A DNA stretch of 64,000 bases from Bathynomus jamesi (lineage: Eukaryota; Arthropoda; Malacostraca; Isopoda; Cirolanidae): the NCBI GenBank assembly GCA_023014485.1, contig JAJOZX010005530.1, positions 62,001 to 126,000 on the forward strand, given 5' to 3'. The notes under the pieces were generated by a model. The model saw only the letters and a program-made list of their open reading frames with translations, searched no databases and had not been told where the DNA came from. Position 1 is the stretch's first letter. Each line of letters begins with the position of its first letter. Shown here piece by piece: positions 22,863 to 35,726 of this stretch. Both the position numbers and the translations under genes were made by a program.

Positions 22863-23754
22863 ATGGTTATAATTGAAGGATTTGCACCGACTCCGACTCC
22901 TTCCAACTATACACTTCCGACTCCATCCAACTATGCACTTCCGACTCCCTCCAACTATGCACTTCCGACTCCCTCCAACTATGCACTTCCGACTCCCTCC
23001 AACTATGCACTTCCGACCCCTCCAACTATGCACTTCCGACTCCATCCAACTATGCACTTCATACTCCATCCAACTATGCACTTCCGACTCCCTCCAACTA
23101 TGCACTTCCGACTCCATCCAACTATGCACTTCCGACTCCAGACGCCATGACTCCAGACGCCATGACTCTGATGGAATGTTAAGGCCAAATTGATTAAGAT
23201 TACCTTTATTAGGCCAATGGAGATTCATAAACGGCATTTCGTCACCACCACATGACTCATCAATTACTTAGTTGCTGTAACTATGCCTTAATGGCTTTTT
23301 TTTCTTTATTAAAAATTACAATAAATCCCAAAATACAAACTGATTGAAGCTTAAACAAAATAAGATTATTATTGGTTTAGCAAATTAATAAGATGTTTTT
23401 GTATTATTATAAACATCTGTAATACGTAATATTTTCCATCAGCAGTGAGTGAAAAATATTCAAAAACAGCAGATTTATACTTTTGATGTGACATTACGAT
23501 ATTATCATTACTTATCAAATTGAAATCTAAAAATCTGAAAAAGATTTAGGGTTGCTAGTGCAAAATTTTTAAATTTCCTTTTATTATGTTAATTAATTAA
23601 TTATAATCCTTATTAATTATAAGCAACTATATTTATATATTTATATAAATATAATTATATAATATATATTATATGTTTTAATATATAAATATTAAAACAG
23701 TAGGTTAAATCTATTTTATTCATAAAATTGAGCTAGGCCTAGGGCTAGGCTGCT
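22863..23754 (+). repeat. Monomer U26 (family C)
   Basis: Ten 24-bp copies, two 15-bp units. CGACCCCTCC replaces the C-family CGACACCCTCC, a one-base loss that shifts the frame. The AT-only end is garbled near 23650. Confidence 0.92.
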
Positions 23755-24552
23755 ATGGTTATAATTGAAGGATTTGCACCGACTCCGACTCCATCCAACT
23801 AAGCACTTCCGACTCCATCCAACTATGCACTTCCGACTCCATCCAACTATGCACTTCCGACTACATCCAACTATGCACTTCCTACTCCCTCCAACTGTGC
23901 ACTTCCGACTCCATCCAACTATGCACTTCCGACTCCTGACGCCATGACTCCAGACGCCATGACTCCAGACGCCATGACTCTGATGGAATGTTATGGCCAA
24001 ATTGATTAAGATTAGCTTTATTAGGCCAATCTGATTAATAAACGGCATTTCGTCACCACCAGATGACTCATCAGTTACTTAGTGGCTGTAACTATGCCTT
24101 AATGGCTTTTTTTCTCTTTATTAAAAAATTACAATAAATCCCAAAATACAAACTGATTGAAGCTTAAACAAAATAAGATTATCATTGGTTTAGCAAATAA
24201 ATAAGATGTTTTTGTATTATTATAAACATCTGTAATACGTAATATTTTCCATCAGCAGTGAGTGAAAAATATTCAAAAACAGCAGATTTATTCTTTTGAT
24301 GTGACATTACGATGTTATCATTACTTATCAAATTGAAATCTAAAAATCTGAAAAAGATTTAGGGATGCTAGTGCAAAATTTTTAAATGTCCTTTTATTAT
24401 GTTAATTAATTATAATCCTTATTAATTATAAGCAACTATATTTATATATTTATATAAATAATATTATTATATATGTTTTAATATATAAATTTAAAACATT
24501 AGGTTAAATCTATTTTATTCATAAAATTCAGCAGGCCTATGGCTAGGCTGCT
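23755..24552 (+). repeat. Monomer U27 (family D)
   Basis: Six 24-bp copies, three 15-bp units. Carries AACTAAGCAC, CTACATCC and TTATGGCC, as in U11 and U21. Offset to U21 is 5115 bp. Confidence 0.92.
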
Positions 24553-25330
24553 ATGGTTATAATTGAAGGATGTGCACCGACTCCGACTCCATCCAACTAT
24601 ACACTTCCGACTCCCTCCAACTATGCACTCCGACTCCCTCCAACTATGCACTTACGACTCTCCTCCAACTATGCACTTCCGACTCCATCCAACTATGCAC
24701 TTCCGACTCCAGACGCCATGACTCCAGACGCCATGACTCCAGACGCCATGACTCTGATGGAATGTTAAGGCCAAATTGATTAAGATTAGCTTTATTAGGC
24801 CAATGGAGATTCATAAACGGCATTTCGTCACCACCACATGACTCATCAGTTACTTTGTGGCTGTAACTATGCCTTAATGGCTTTTTTTCTCTTTATTAAA
24901 AAATTACAATAAATCCCAAAATACAAACTGATTGAAGCTTAAACAAAATAAGATTATTATTGGTTTAGCAAATTAATAAGATGTTTTTTGTATTATTATA
25001 AACATCTTAATACGTAATTTTTCCATCAGCAGTGAGTGAAAAATATTCAAAAACAGCAGATTTATACTTTTGATGTGACATTACGATGTTATCATTACTT
25101 ATCAAATTGAAATCTAAAAATCTGAAAAAGATTTAGGGTTGCTAGTGCAAAATTTTTAAATTTCCTTTTATTATGTTAATTAATTAATTATAATCCTTAT
25201 TAATTATAAGCAACTATATTTATATATTTATATAAATATATATTTATATATATTTTAATATATAAATATTAAAACATTAGGTTAAATCTATTTATTCATA
25301 AAATTCAGCTAGGCCTAGGGCTAGGCTGCT
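24553..25330 (+). repeat. Monomer U28 (family E)
   Basis: Five 24-bp copies, three 15-bp units. Private small indels in copies 2-4 (GCACTCCGAC; GACTCTCCTCC) move out of and back into the forward frame over 24553-24768. The tail ends in CAGCTAGG, the junction normally placed before A, yet a C monomer follows. Confidence 0.91.
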
Positions 25331-26233
25331 ATGGTTATAATTGAAGGATTTGCACCGACTCCGACTCCTTCCAACTATACACTTCCGACTCCATCCAACT
25401 ATGCACTTCCGACTCCCTCCAACTATGCACTTCCGACTCCCTCCAACTATGCACTTCCGACTCCCTCCAACTATGCACTTCCGACACCCTCCAACTATGC
25501 ACTTCCGACTCCATCCAACTATGCACTTCATACTCCATCCAACTATGCACTTCCGACTCCCTCCAACTATGCACTTCCGACTCCATCCAACTATGCACTT
25601 CCGACTCCAGACGCCATGACTCCAGACGCCATGACTCTGATGGAATGTTAAGGCCAAATTGATTAAGATTACCTTTATTAGGCAACAATGGAGATTCATA
25701 AACGGCATTTCGTCACCACCACATGACTCATCAGTTACTTAGTTGGCTGTAACTATGCCTTAATGGCTTTTTTTCTCTTATTAAAAAATTACAATAAATC
25801 CCAAAATACAAACTGATTGAAGCTTAAACAAAATAAGATTATTATTGGTTTAGCAAATTAATAAGATGTTTTTGTATTATTATAAACATCTGTAATACGT
25901 AATATTTTCCATCAGCAGTGAGTGAAAAATATTCAAAAACAGCAGATTTATACTTTTGATGTGACATTACGATATTATCATTACTTATCAAATTGAAATC
26001 TAAAAATCTGAAAAAGATTTAGGGTTGCTAGTGCAAAATTTTTAAATTTCCTTTTATTATGTTAATTAATTAATTATAATCCTTATTAATTATAAGCAAC
26101 TATATTTATATATTTATATAAATATATATTTATATAAATATATATTTATATATGTTTTAATATATAAATATTAAAACAGTAGGTTAAATCTATTTTATTC
26201 ATAAAATTGAGCTAGGCCTAGGGCTAGGCTGCT
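25331..26233 (+). repeat. Monomer U29 (family C, A-type junction)
   Basis: Ten 24-bp copies, two 15-bp units, intact forward frame (25331-25651, 106 codons). All other C monomers follow GAGCTAGG; this one follows CAGCTAGG. A crossover between the junction and the first 24-bp copy is implied, which would have created the extra C-D-E triplet. Confidence 0.92.
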
Positions 26234-27030
26234 ATGGTTATAATTGAAGGATTTGCACCGACTCCGACTCCATCCAACTAAGCACTTCCGACTCCATCCA
26301 ACTATGCACTTCCGACTCCATCCAACTATGCACTTCCGACTCATCCAACTATGCACTTCCTACTCCCTCCAACTATGCACTTCCGACTCCATCCAACTAT
26401 GCACTTCCGACTCCTGACGCCATGACTCCAGACGCCATGACTCCAGACCCATGACTCTGATGGAATGTTAAGGCCAAATTGATTAAGATTAGCTTTATTA
26501 GGCCAATGGATTCATAAACGGCATTTCGTCACCACCAGATGACTCATCAGTTACTTAGTGGCTGTAACTATGCCTTAATGGCTTTTTTTCTCTTTATTAA
26601 AAAATTACAATAAATCCCAAAATACAAACTGATTGAAGCTTAAACAAAATAAGATTATATTGGTTTAGCAAATTAATAAGATGTTTTTGTATTATTATAA
26701 ACATCTGTAATACGTAATATTTTCCATCAGCAGTGAGTGAAAAATATTCAAAAACAGCAGATTTATTCTTTTGATGTGACATTACGATGTTATCATTACT
26801 TATCAAATTGAAATCTAAAAATCTGAAAAAGATTTAGGGATGCTAGTGCAAAATTTTTAAATGTCCTTTTATTATGTTAATTAATTAATTATAATCCTTA
26901 TTAATTATAAGCAACTATATTTATATATTTATATAAATATATATTTATATATGTTTTAATATATAAATTTAAAACATTAGGTTAAATCTATTTTATTCAT
27001 AAAATTCAGCAGGCCTATGGCTAGGCTGCT
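26234..27030 (+). repeat. Monomer U30 (family D)
   Basis: Six 24-bp copies, three 15-bp units (one shortened to AGACCC). Keeps the in-frame TAA of D but has the ordinary TTAAGG at the terminal stop. The D tail mark CACCAGATGACTC is retained. Confidence 0.91.
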
Positions 27031-27804
27031 ATGGTTTAATTGAAGGATGTGCACCGACTCCGACTCCATCCAACTATACACTTCCGACTCCCTCCAACTA
27101 TGCACTTCCGACTCCCTCCAACTATGCACTTCCGACTCCCTCCAACTATGCACTTCCGACTCCATCCAACTATGCACTTCCGACTCCAGACGCCATGACT
27201 CCAGACGCCATGACTCCAGACGCCATGACTCTGATGGAATGTTAAGGCCAAATTGATTAAGATTAGCTTTATTAGGCCAATGGAGATTCATAAACGGCAT
27301 TTCGTCACCACCACATGACTCATCAGTTACTTTGTGGCTGTAACTATGCCTTAATGGCTTTTTTTCTCTTTATTAAAAAATTACAATAAATCCCAAAATA
27401 CAAACTGATTGAAGCTTAAACAAAATAAGATTATTATTGGTTTAGCAAATTAATAAGATGTTTTTGTATTATTATAACATCTTAATACGTAATATTTTCC
27501 ATCAGCAGTGAGTGAAAAATATTCAAAAACAGCAGATTTATACTTTTGATGTGACATTACGATGTTATCATTACTTATCAAATTGAAATCTAAAAATCTG
27601 AAAAAGATTTAGGGTTGCTAGTGCAAAATTTTTAAATTTCCTTTTATTATGTTAATTAATTAATTATAATCCTTATTAATTATAAGCAACTATATTTATA
27701 TATTTATATAAATATATATTTATATATTTTATATATAAATATTAAAACATTAGGTTAAATCTATTTTATTCATAAAATTCAGCTAGGCCTAGGGCTAGGC
27801 TGCT
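27031..27804 (+). repeat. Monomer U31 (family E)
   Basis: Five 24-bp copies, three 15-bp units. A base is missing right after the ATG (ATGGTTTAATTG), giving an immediate frameshift. The junction is CAGGCCTATGG as in U22, U28 and U46. Confidence 0.91.
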
Positions 27805-28720
27805 ATGGTTATAATTGAAGGATTTGCACCGACTCCGACTCCATCCAACTATACACTTCCGACTCCATCCAACTATGCACTTCCGACTCCATTCAACTAT
27901 GCACTTCCGACTCCCTCCAACTATGCACTTCCGAGTCCCTCCAACTATGCACTTCCGACTCCCTCCACTATGCACTTCCGACTCCATCCAACTATGCACT
28001 TCCGACTCCATCCAACTATGCACTTCCTACTCCATCCAACTATGCACTTCCTACTCCATCCAACTATGCACTTCCGACTCCCTCCAACTATGTACTTCCG
28101 ACTCCATCCAACTATGCACTTCCGACTCCACACGCCATGACTCTGATGGAATGTTAAGGCCAAATTGATTAAGATTAACTTTATTAGGCCAATGGAGATT
28201 CATAAACGGCATTTCGTCACCACCACATGACTCATCAGTTACTTAGTGGCTGTAACTATGCCTTAATGGCTTTTTTTCTCTTTATTAAAAATTACAATAA
28301 ATCCCAAAATACAAACTGCTTGAAGCTTAAACAAAATAAGATTATTATTGGTTTAGCAAATTAATAAGATGTTTTTGTATTATTATAAACATCTGTAATA
28401 CGTAATATTTTCCATCAGCAGTGAGTGAAAAATATTAAAAACAGCAGATTTATACTTTTGATGTGACATTACGATATTATCATTACTTATCAAATTGAAA
28501 TCTAAAAATCTGAAAAAGATTTAGGGTTGCTAGTACAAAATTTTTAAATTTCCTTTTATTAATTATGTTAATTAATTAATTATAATCCTTATTAATTATA
28601 AGCAACTATATTTATATATTTATTAAATATATATTTATATGTTTTAATATATAAATATTAAAACATTAGGTTAAATCTATTTTATTCATAAAATTGAGCT
28701 AGGCCTAGGGCTAGGCTGCT
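27805..28720 (+). repeat. Monomer U32 (family A)
   Basis: Twelve 24-bp copies and only one 15-bp unit, the CACACGCC form. One base is lost in copy 6 (CCTCCACTATG), shifting the frame. Confidence 0.91.
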
Positions 28721-29548
28721 ATGGTTATAATTGAAGGATTTGCACCGACTTCGACTCCATCCAACTATGCACTTCCGACTCCATCCAACTATGCACTTCC
28801 GACTCCATCCAACTATGCACTTCCGACTCCATCCAACTATGCACTTCCTACTCCATCCAACTATGCACTTCCGACTCCCTCCAACTATGCACTTCCGACT
28901 CCTCCACTATGCACTTCCGACTCCATCCAACTATGCACTCCGACTCCAGACGCCATGACTCCAGACGCCATGACTCTGATGGAATGTTAAGGCCAAATTG
29001 AAATAGATTAGCTTTATTAGGCCAATGGAGATTCATAAACGGCATTTCGTCACCACCACATGACTCATCAGTTACTAGTGGCTGTAACTATGCCTTAATG
29101 GCTTTTTTCTCTTTATTAAAAAATTACAATAAATCCCAAAATACAAACTGATTGAAGCTTAAACAAAATAAGATTATTATTGGTTTAGCAAATTAATAAG
29201 ATGTTTTTGTATTATTATAAACATCTGTAATACGTAATATTTTCCATCAGCAGTGAGTGAAAAATATTCAAAAACAGCAGATTTATACTTTTGATGTGAC
29301 ATTACGATATTATCATTACTTATCAAATTGAAATCTAAAAATCTGAAAAGATTTAGGGTTGCTAGTGCAAAATTTTTAAATTTCCTTTATTATTAGTTAA
29401 TTAATTATAATCCTTATTAATTATAAGCAACTATATTTATATATTTATATAAATATATATTTATATATATTTTAATATATAAATATTAAAACATTAGGTT
29501 AAATCTATTTTATTCATAAAATTCAGCTAGGCCTAGGGCTAGGCTGCT
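28721..29548 (+). repeat. Monomer U33 (family B1)
   Basis: Eight 24-bp copies, two 15-bp units. Losses in copies 7 and 8 (CTCCTCCACTATG; GCACTCCGAC) break and then restore the forward frame over 28721-28990. Confidence 0.9.
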
Positions 29549-30464
29549 ATGGTTATAATTGAAGGATTTGCACCGACTCCGACTCCATCCAACTATACAC
29601 TTCCGACTCCATCCACTATGCACTTCCGACTCCATCAACTATGCACTTCCGACTCCCTCCAACTATGCACTTCCGAGTCCCTCCAACTATGCACTTCCGA
29701 CTCCCTCCAACTATGCACTTCGACTCCATCCAACTATGCACTTCCGACTCCATCCAACTATGCACTTCCTACTCCATCCAACTATGCACTTCCTACTCCA
29801 TCCAACTATGCACTTCCGACTCCTCCAACTATGTACTCCGACTCATCCAACTATGCACTTCCGACTCACACGCCATGACTCCAGACGCCATGACTCTGAT
29901 GGAATGTTAAGGCCAAATTGATTAAGATTAACTTTATTAGGCCAATGGAGATTCATAAACGCATTTCGTCACCACCACATGACTCATCAGTTACTTAGTG
30001 GCTGTAACTATGCCTTAATGGCTTTTTTTCTCTTTATTAAAAAATTACAATAAATCCCAAAATACAAACTGCTTGAAGCTTAAACAAAATAAGATTATTA
30101 TTGGTTTAGCAAATTAATAAGATGTTTTTGTATTATTATAAACATCTGTAATACGTAATATTTTCCATCAGCAGTGAGTGAAAAATATTAAAAAACGCAG
30201 ATTTATACTTTTGATGTGACATTACGATATACATTACTTATCAAATTGAAATCTAAAAATCTGAAAAAGATTTAGGGTGCTAGTACAAAATTTTAAATTC
30301 CTTTTATTAATTATGTTAATTAATTAATTATAATCCTTATTAATTATAAGCAACTATATTTATCTATTTATATAAATTATATTATATATGTTTTATATAT
30401 AAATATAAAACATTAGGTTAAATCTATTTTATTCATAAAATTCTAGGCCTAGGGCTAGGCTGCT
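29549..30464 (+). repeat. Monomer U34 (family A)
   Basis: Twelve 24-bp copies, two 15-bp units, with at least six private one- or two-base losses in the array and more in the AT end (ATAAATTATATTATATATG). One of the noisiest monomers. Confidence 0.89.
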
Positions 30465-31303
30465 ATGGTTATAATTGAAGGATTTGCACCGACTCCGACT
30501 CCATCCAACTATACTTCCGACTCCCCAACTATGCACTTCCGACTCCCTCCAACTATGCACTTCCGACTCCCTCCAACTATGCACTTCCGACTCCCTCCAA
30601 CTATGCACTTCCGACTCCCTTCAACTATGCACTTCCGACTCCCTCCAACTATGCACTTCCGACTCCATCCAACTATGCACTTCCGACTCCAGACGCCATG
30701 ACTCCAGACCCATGACTCCAGACGCCATGACTCTGATGAATTTAAGGCCAAATTGATAAGATTAGCTTTATTAGGCCAACAATGGAGATTCAAAACGGCA
30801 TTTCTCACCACCACATGACTCATCAGTTACTTTGTGGCTGTAACTATGCCTTAATGGCTTTTTTTCTCTTTATTAAAAAATTACAATAAATCCCAAAATA
30901 CAAAACTGATTGAAGCTTAAACAAATAAGATTATTATGGTTAGCAAATTAATAAGATGTTTTTGTATTATTATAAACATCTTAATACGTAATATTTTCCA
31001 TCAGCAGTGAGTGAAAAATATTCAAAAACAGCAGATTTATACTTTTGATGTGACATTACGATGTTATCATTACTTATCAAATTGAAATCTAAAAATCTGA
31101 AAAAGATTTAGGGTTGCTAGTGCAAATTTTTAATTTCCTTTTATTATGTTAATTAATTAATTATAATCCTTATTAATATAAGCAACTATATTTATATATT
31201 TATATAAATATATATTTATATATATTTTAATATATAAATATTAAAACATTAGGTTAAATCTATTTTATTCATAAAATTCAGCTAGGCCTAGGGCTAGGCT
31301 GCT
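30465..31303 (+). repeat. Monomer U35 (family F-like)
   Basis: Eight 24-bp copies including CCCTTCAAC, three 15-bp units (one AGACCC). The terminal block is damaged to GATGAATTTAAGG. Several small losses shift the frames. Confidence 0.89.
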
Positions 31304-32262
31304 ATGGTTATAATTGAAGGATTTGCACCGACTCCGACTCCATCCAACTATACACTTCCGACTCCATCCAACTATGCACTTCCGACTCCATTCAACTATG
31401 CACTTCCGACTCCCTCAACTATGCACTTCCGACTCCCTCCAACTATGCACTTCCGACTCCCTCCAACTATGCACTTCCGACTCCCTCCAACTATGCACTT
31501 CGACTCCATCCAACTATGCACTTCCGACTCCATCCAACTATGCACTTCCTACTCCATCCAACTATGCACTTCACTCATCCAACTATGCACTTCCGACTCC
31601 CTCCAACTATGTACTTCCGACTCCATCCAACTATGCACTTTCCGACTCCACACGCCATGACTCCAGACGCCATGACTCTGATGGAATGTTAAGGCCAAAT
31701 TGATTAAGATTAACTTTATTAGGCCAATGGAGATTCATAAACGGCATTTCGTCACCACCACATGACTCATCAGTTACTTAGTGGCTGTAACTATGCCTTA
31801 ATGGCTTTTTTTCTCTTTTATTAAAAAATTACAATAAATCCCAAAATACAAACTGCTTGAAGCTTAAACAAAATAAGATTATTATTGGTTTAGCAAATTA
31901 ATAAGATGTTTTTGTATTATTATAAACATCTGTAATACGTAATATTTTCCATCAGCAGTGAGTGAAAAATATTAAAAACAGCAGATTTATACTTTTGATG
32001 TGACATTACGATATTATCATTACTTATCAAATTGAAATCTAAAAATCTGAAAAAGATTTAGGGTTGCTAGTACAAAATTTTTTAAATTTCCTTTTATTAA
32101 TTATGTTAATTAATTAATTATAATCCTTATTAATTATAAGCAACTATATTTATATATTTATATAAATATATATTTATATAAATTTTAAATATATAAATAT
32201 TAAAACATTAGGTTAAATCTATTTTATTCATAAAATTGAGCTAGGCCTAGGGCTAGGCTGCT
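31304..32262 (+). repeat. Monomer U36 (family A)
   Basis: Thirteen 24-bp copies, two 15-bp units. It lacks the usual CGAGTCC copy, the second CCTACTCC copy is garbled (CTTCACTCATCC), and an extra T near 31640 adds a frameshift. Confidence 0.9.
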
Positions 32263-33100
32263 ATGGTTATTAATTGAAGGATTTGCACCGACTCGACTCC
32301 ATCCAACTATGCACTTCCGACTCCATCCAACTATGCACTTCCGACTCCATCCAACTATGCACTTCCGACTCCATCCAACTATGCACTTCCTACTCCAACC
32401 AACTATGCACTTGCGACTCCCTCCACTATGCACTTCCGACTCCCTCCAACTATGCACTTCCGACTCCATCCAACTATGCACTTCCGACTCCAGACGCCAT
32501 GACTCCAGACGCCATGACTCTGATGGAATGTTAAGGCCAAATTGATAAGATTTCTTTATTAGGCCAATGGAGATTCATAAACGGCATTTCGTCACCACCA
32601 CATGACTCATCAGTTACTTAGTGGCTGTAACTATGCCTTAATGGCCTTTTTTCTCTTTATTAAAAAATTACAATAAATCCCAAAATACAAACTGATTGAA
32701 GCTTAAACAAAATAAGATTATTATTGGTTTAGCAAATTAATAAGATGTTTTTGTATTATTATAAACATCTGTAATACGTAATATTTTCCATCAGCAGTGA
32801 GTGAAAAATATTCAAAAACAGCAGATTTATACTTTTGATGTGACATTACGATGTTATCATTACTTATCAAATTGAAATCTAAAAATCTGAAAAAGATTTA
32901 GGGATTGCTAGTACAAAATTTTTAAATTCCTTTTATTATGTTAATTAATTAATTATAATCCTTATTAATTATAAGCAACTATATTTATATATTTATATAT
33001 ATAATATATATATATATATATGTTTTAATATATAATATTAAAACATTAGGTTAAATCTATTTTATTCATAAAATTGAGCTAGGCCTAGGGCTAGGCTGCT
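32263..33100 (+). repeat. Monomer U37 (family B)
   Basis: Eight 24-bp copies, two 15-bp units. An extra T after ATGGTTAT and the loss of one base in CACCGACTCGACTCC disturb the start region. AACCAAC/TTGCGACT marks are present. Confidence 0.9.
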
Positions 33101-33925
33101 CTGGTTATAATTGAAGGATTTGCACCGACTCCGACTCCATCCAACTATACACTTCCGACTCCATCCAACTATGCACTTCCGACTCCCTCCAACTATGCAC
33201 TTCCGACTCCATCTCCAACTATGCACTTCCGACTCCCTCCAACTATGCACGTCCTACTCCTCCAACTGTGCACTTCCGACTCCATCCAACTATGCCACTT
33301 CCGACTCCAGACCCATGACTCCAGACGCCATGACTCCAGACGTGCCATGACTCTGATGGAATGTTAAGGCCAAAATTGATTAAGATTAGCTTTATTAGGC
33401 CATGGAGATTCATAAACGGCATTTCGTCACCACCACATGACTCATCAGTTACTTAGTGGCTGTAACTATGCCTTAATGGCTTTTTTTCTCTTTATTAAAA
33501 AATTACAATAAATCCCAAAATACAAACTGATTGAAGCTTAAACAAAATAGATTATTATTGGTTTAGCAAATTAATAAGATGTTTTTGTATTATTATAAAC
33601 ATCTTTAATACGTAATATTTTCCATCAGCAGTGAGTGAAAAATATTCAAAAACAGCAGATTATACTTTTGATGTGACATTACGATGTTATCATTACTTAT
33701 CAAATTGAAATCTAAAAATCTGAAAAAGATTTAGGGTTGCTAGTGCAAAATTTTTAATTTCCTTTTATTATGTAATTAATTAATTATATCCTTATTAATT
33801 ATAAGCAACTATATTTATATATTTATATAATATATATTTATATATGTTTTAATATATAAATATTAAAACATTAGGTTAAATCTATTTTATTCATAAAATT
33901 GAGCTAGGCCTAGGGCTAGGCTGCT
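33101..33925 (+). repeat. Monomer U38 (family G-like)
   Basis: Seven 24-bp copies, three 15-bp units. The start codon position reads CTGGTT instead of ATGGTT, as also in U41. Small insertions (CATCTCCAAC, TATGCCAC, AGACGTGCC) and losses make it frame-broken. Confidence 0.89.
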
Positions 33926-34870
33926 ATGGTTATAATTGAAGGATTTGCACCGACTCCGACTCCATCCAACTATACACTTCCGACTCCATCCAACTATGCA
34001 CTTCCGACTCCATTCAACTATGCACTTCCGACTCCCTCCAACTATGCACTTCCGAGTCCTCCAACTATGCACTTCCGACTCCCTCCAACTATGCACTTCC
34101 GACTCCATCCAACTATGCACTTCCGACTCCATCCAACTATGCACTTCCTACTCCATCCAACTATGCACTTCCTACTCCATCCAACTATGCACTTCCGACT
34201 CCCTCCAACTATGTACTTCCGACTCCATCCAACTATGCACTTCCGACTCCACACGCCATGACTCCAGACGCCATGACTCTGATGGAATGTTAAGGCCAAA
34301 TTGATTAAGATTAACTTTATTAGGCCAATGGAGATTCATAAACGGCATTTCGTCACCACCACATGACTCATCAGTTACTTAGTGGCTGTAACTATGCCTT
34401 AATGGCTTTTTTCTCTTTATTAAAAAATTACAATAAATCCCAAAATACAAACTGCTTGAAGCTTAAACAAAATAAGATTATTATTGGTTTAGCAAATTAA
34501 TAAGATGTTTTTGTATTATTATAAACATCTGTAATACGTAATATTTTCCATCAGCAGTAAGTGAAAAATATTAAAAAACAGCAGATTTATACTTTTGATG
34601 TGACATTACGATATTATCATTACTTATCAAATTGAAATCTAAAAATCTGAAAAAGATTTAGGGTTGCTAGTACAAAATTTTTAAATTTTTTTATTAATTA
34701 TGTTAATTAATTAATTATAATCCTTATTAATTATAAGCAACTATATTTATATATTTATATAAATATATATTATATAATATATATTTATATGTTTTAATAT
34801 ATAAATATTAAAACATTAGGTTAAATCTATTTTATTCATAAAATTGAGCTAGGCCTAGGGCTAGGCTGCT
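33926..34870 (+). repeat. Monomer U39 (family A)
   Basis: Twelve 24-bp copies, two 15-bp units. A base is missing in the CGAGTCC copy (CGAGTCCTCC). CAGTAAGTG in the tail is shared with U2. Start of a block (U39-U45) that corresponds to U67-U73. Confidence 0.92.
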
Positions 34871-35726
34871 ATGGTTATAATTGAAGGATTTGCACCGACT
34901 TCGACTCCATCCAACTATGCACTTCCGACTCCATCCAACTATGCACTTCCGACTCCATCCAACTATGCACTTCCGACTCCATCCAACTATGCACTTCCTA
35001 CTCCAACCAACTATGCACTTGCGACTCCTCCAACTATGCACTTCCGACTCCCTCCAACTATGCACTTCCGACTCCATCCAACTATGCACTTCCGACTCCA
35101 GACGCCATGACTCCAGACGCCATGACTCTGATGGAATGTTAAGGCCAAATTGAATAAGATTTGCTTTATTAGGCCAATGGAGATTCATAAACGGCATTTC
35201 GTCACCACCACATGACTCATCAGTTACATAGTGGCTGTAACTATGCCTTAATGGCCTTTTTTCTCTTTATTAAAAAATTACAATAAATCCCAAAATACAA
35301 ACTGATTGAAGCTTAAACAAAATAAGATTATTATTGGTTTAGCAAATTAATAAGATGTTTTTGTATTATTATAAACATCTGTAATACGTAATATTTTCCA
35401 TCAGCAGTGAGTGAAAAATATTCAAAAACAGCAGATTTATACTTTTGATGTGACATTACGATATTATCATTACTTATCAAATTGAAATCTAAAAATCTGA
35501 AAAAGATTTAGGGTTGCTAGTACAAAATTTTTAAATTTCCTTTTATTAATTATGTTAATTAATTAATTATAATCCTTATTAATTATAAGCAACTATATTT
35601 ATATATTTATATAAATATATATTTATATAAATATATATTTATATATGTTTTAATATATAAATATTAAAACATTAGGTTAAATCTATTTTATTCATAAAAT
35701 TGAGCTAGGCCTAGGGCTAGGCTGCT
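34871..35726 (+). repeat. Monomer U40 (family B)
   Basis: Eight 24-bp copies, two 15-bp units. The copy after AACCAAC reads GCGACTCCTCC, one base shorter than in U9. U44 has the same loss, so here the frameshift looks inherited rather than a sequencing error. Confidence 0.92.

Larger units (their letters stand above)
20865..25140 (+). repeat. Segmental duplication 2, right copy (U23 tail to U28)
   Basis: Second copy of the A B C D E run, adjacent to the first. Its C D E part (22863-25330) is followed directly by a further C D E triplet. Confidence 0.85.
25331..27804 (+). repeat. Third C-D-E triplet (U29-U31)
   Basis: Corresponds to U26-U28 at offsets of 2468-2479 bp. The A-type CAGCTAGG junction in front of the C monomer marks the exchange point. 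Confidence 0.85.

Noticed and set aside
26597..26806. 69-codon minus-strand frame outside the minisatellites
   Set aside because: It lies in the AT-rich tail, is open only in U30 because of local small changes and is closed in sister monomers.
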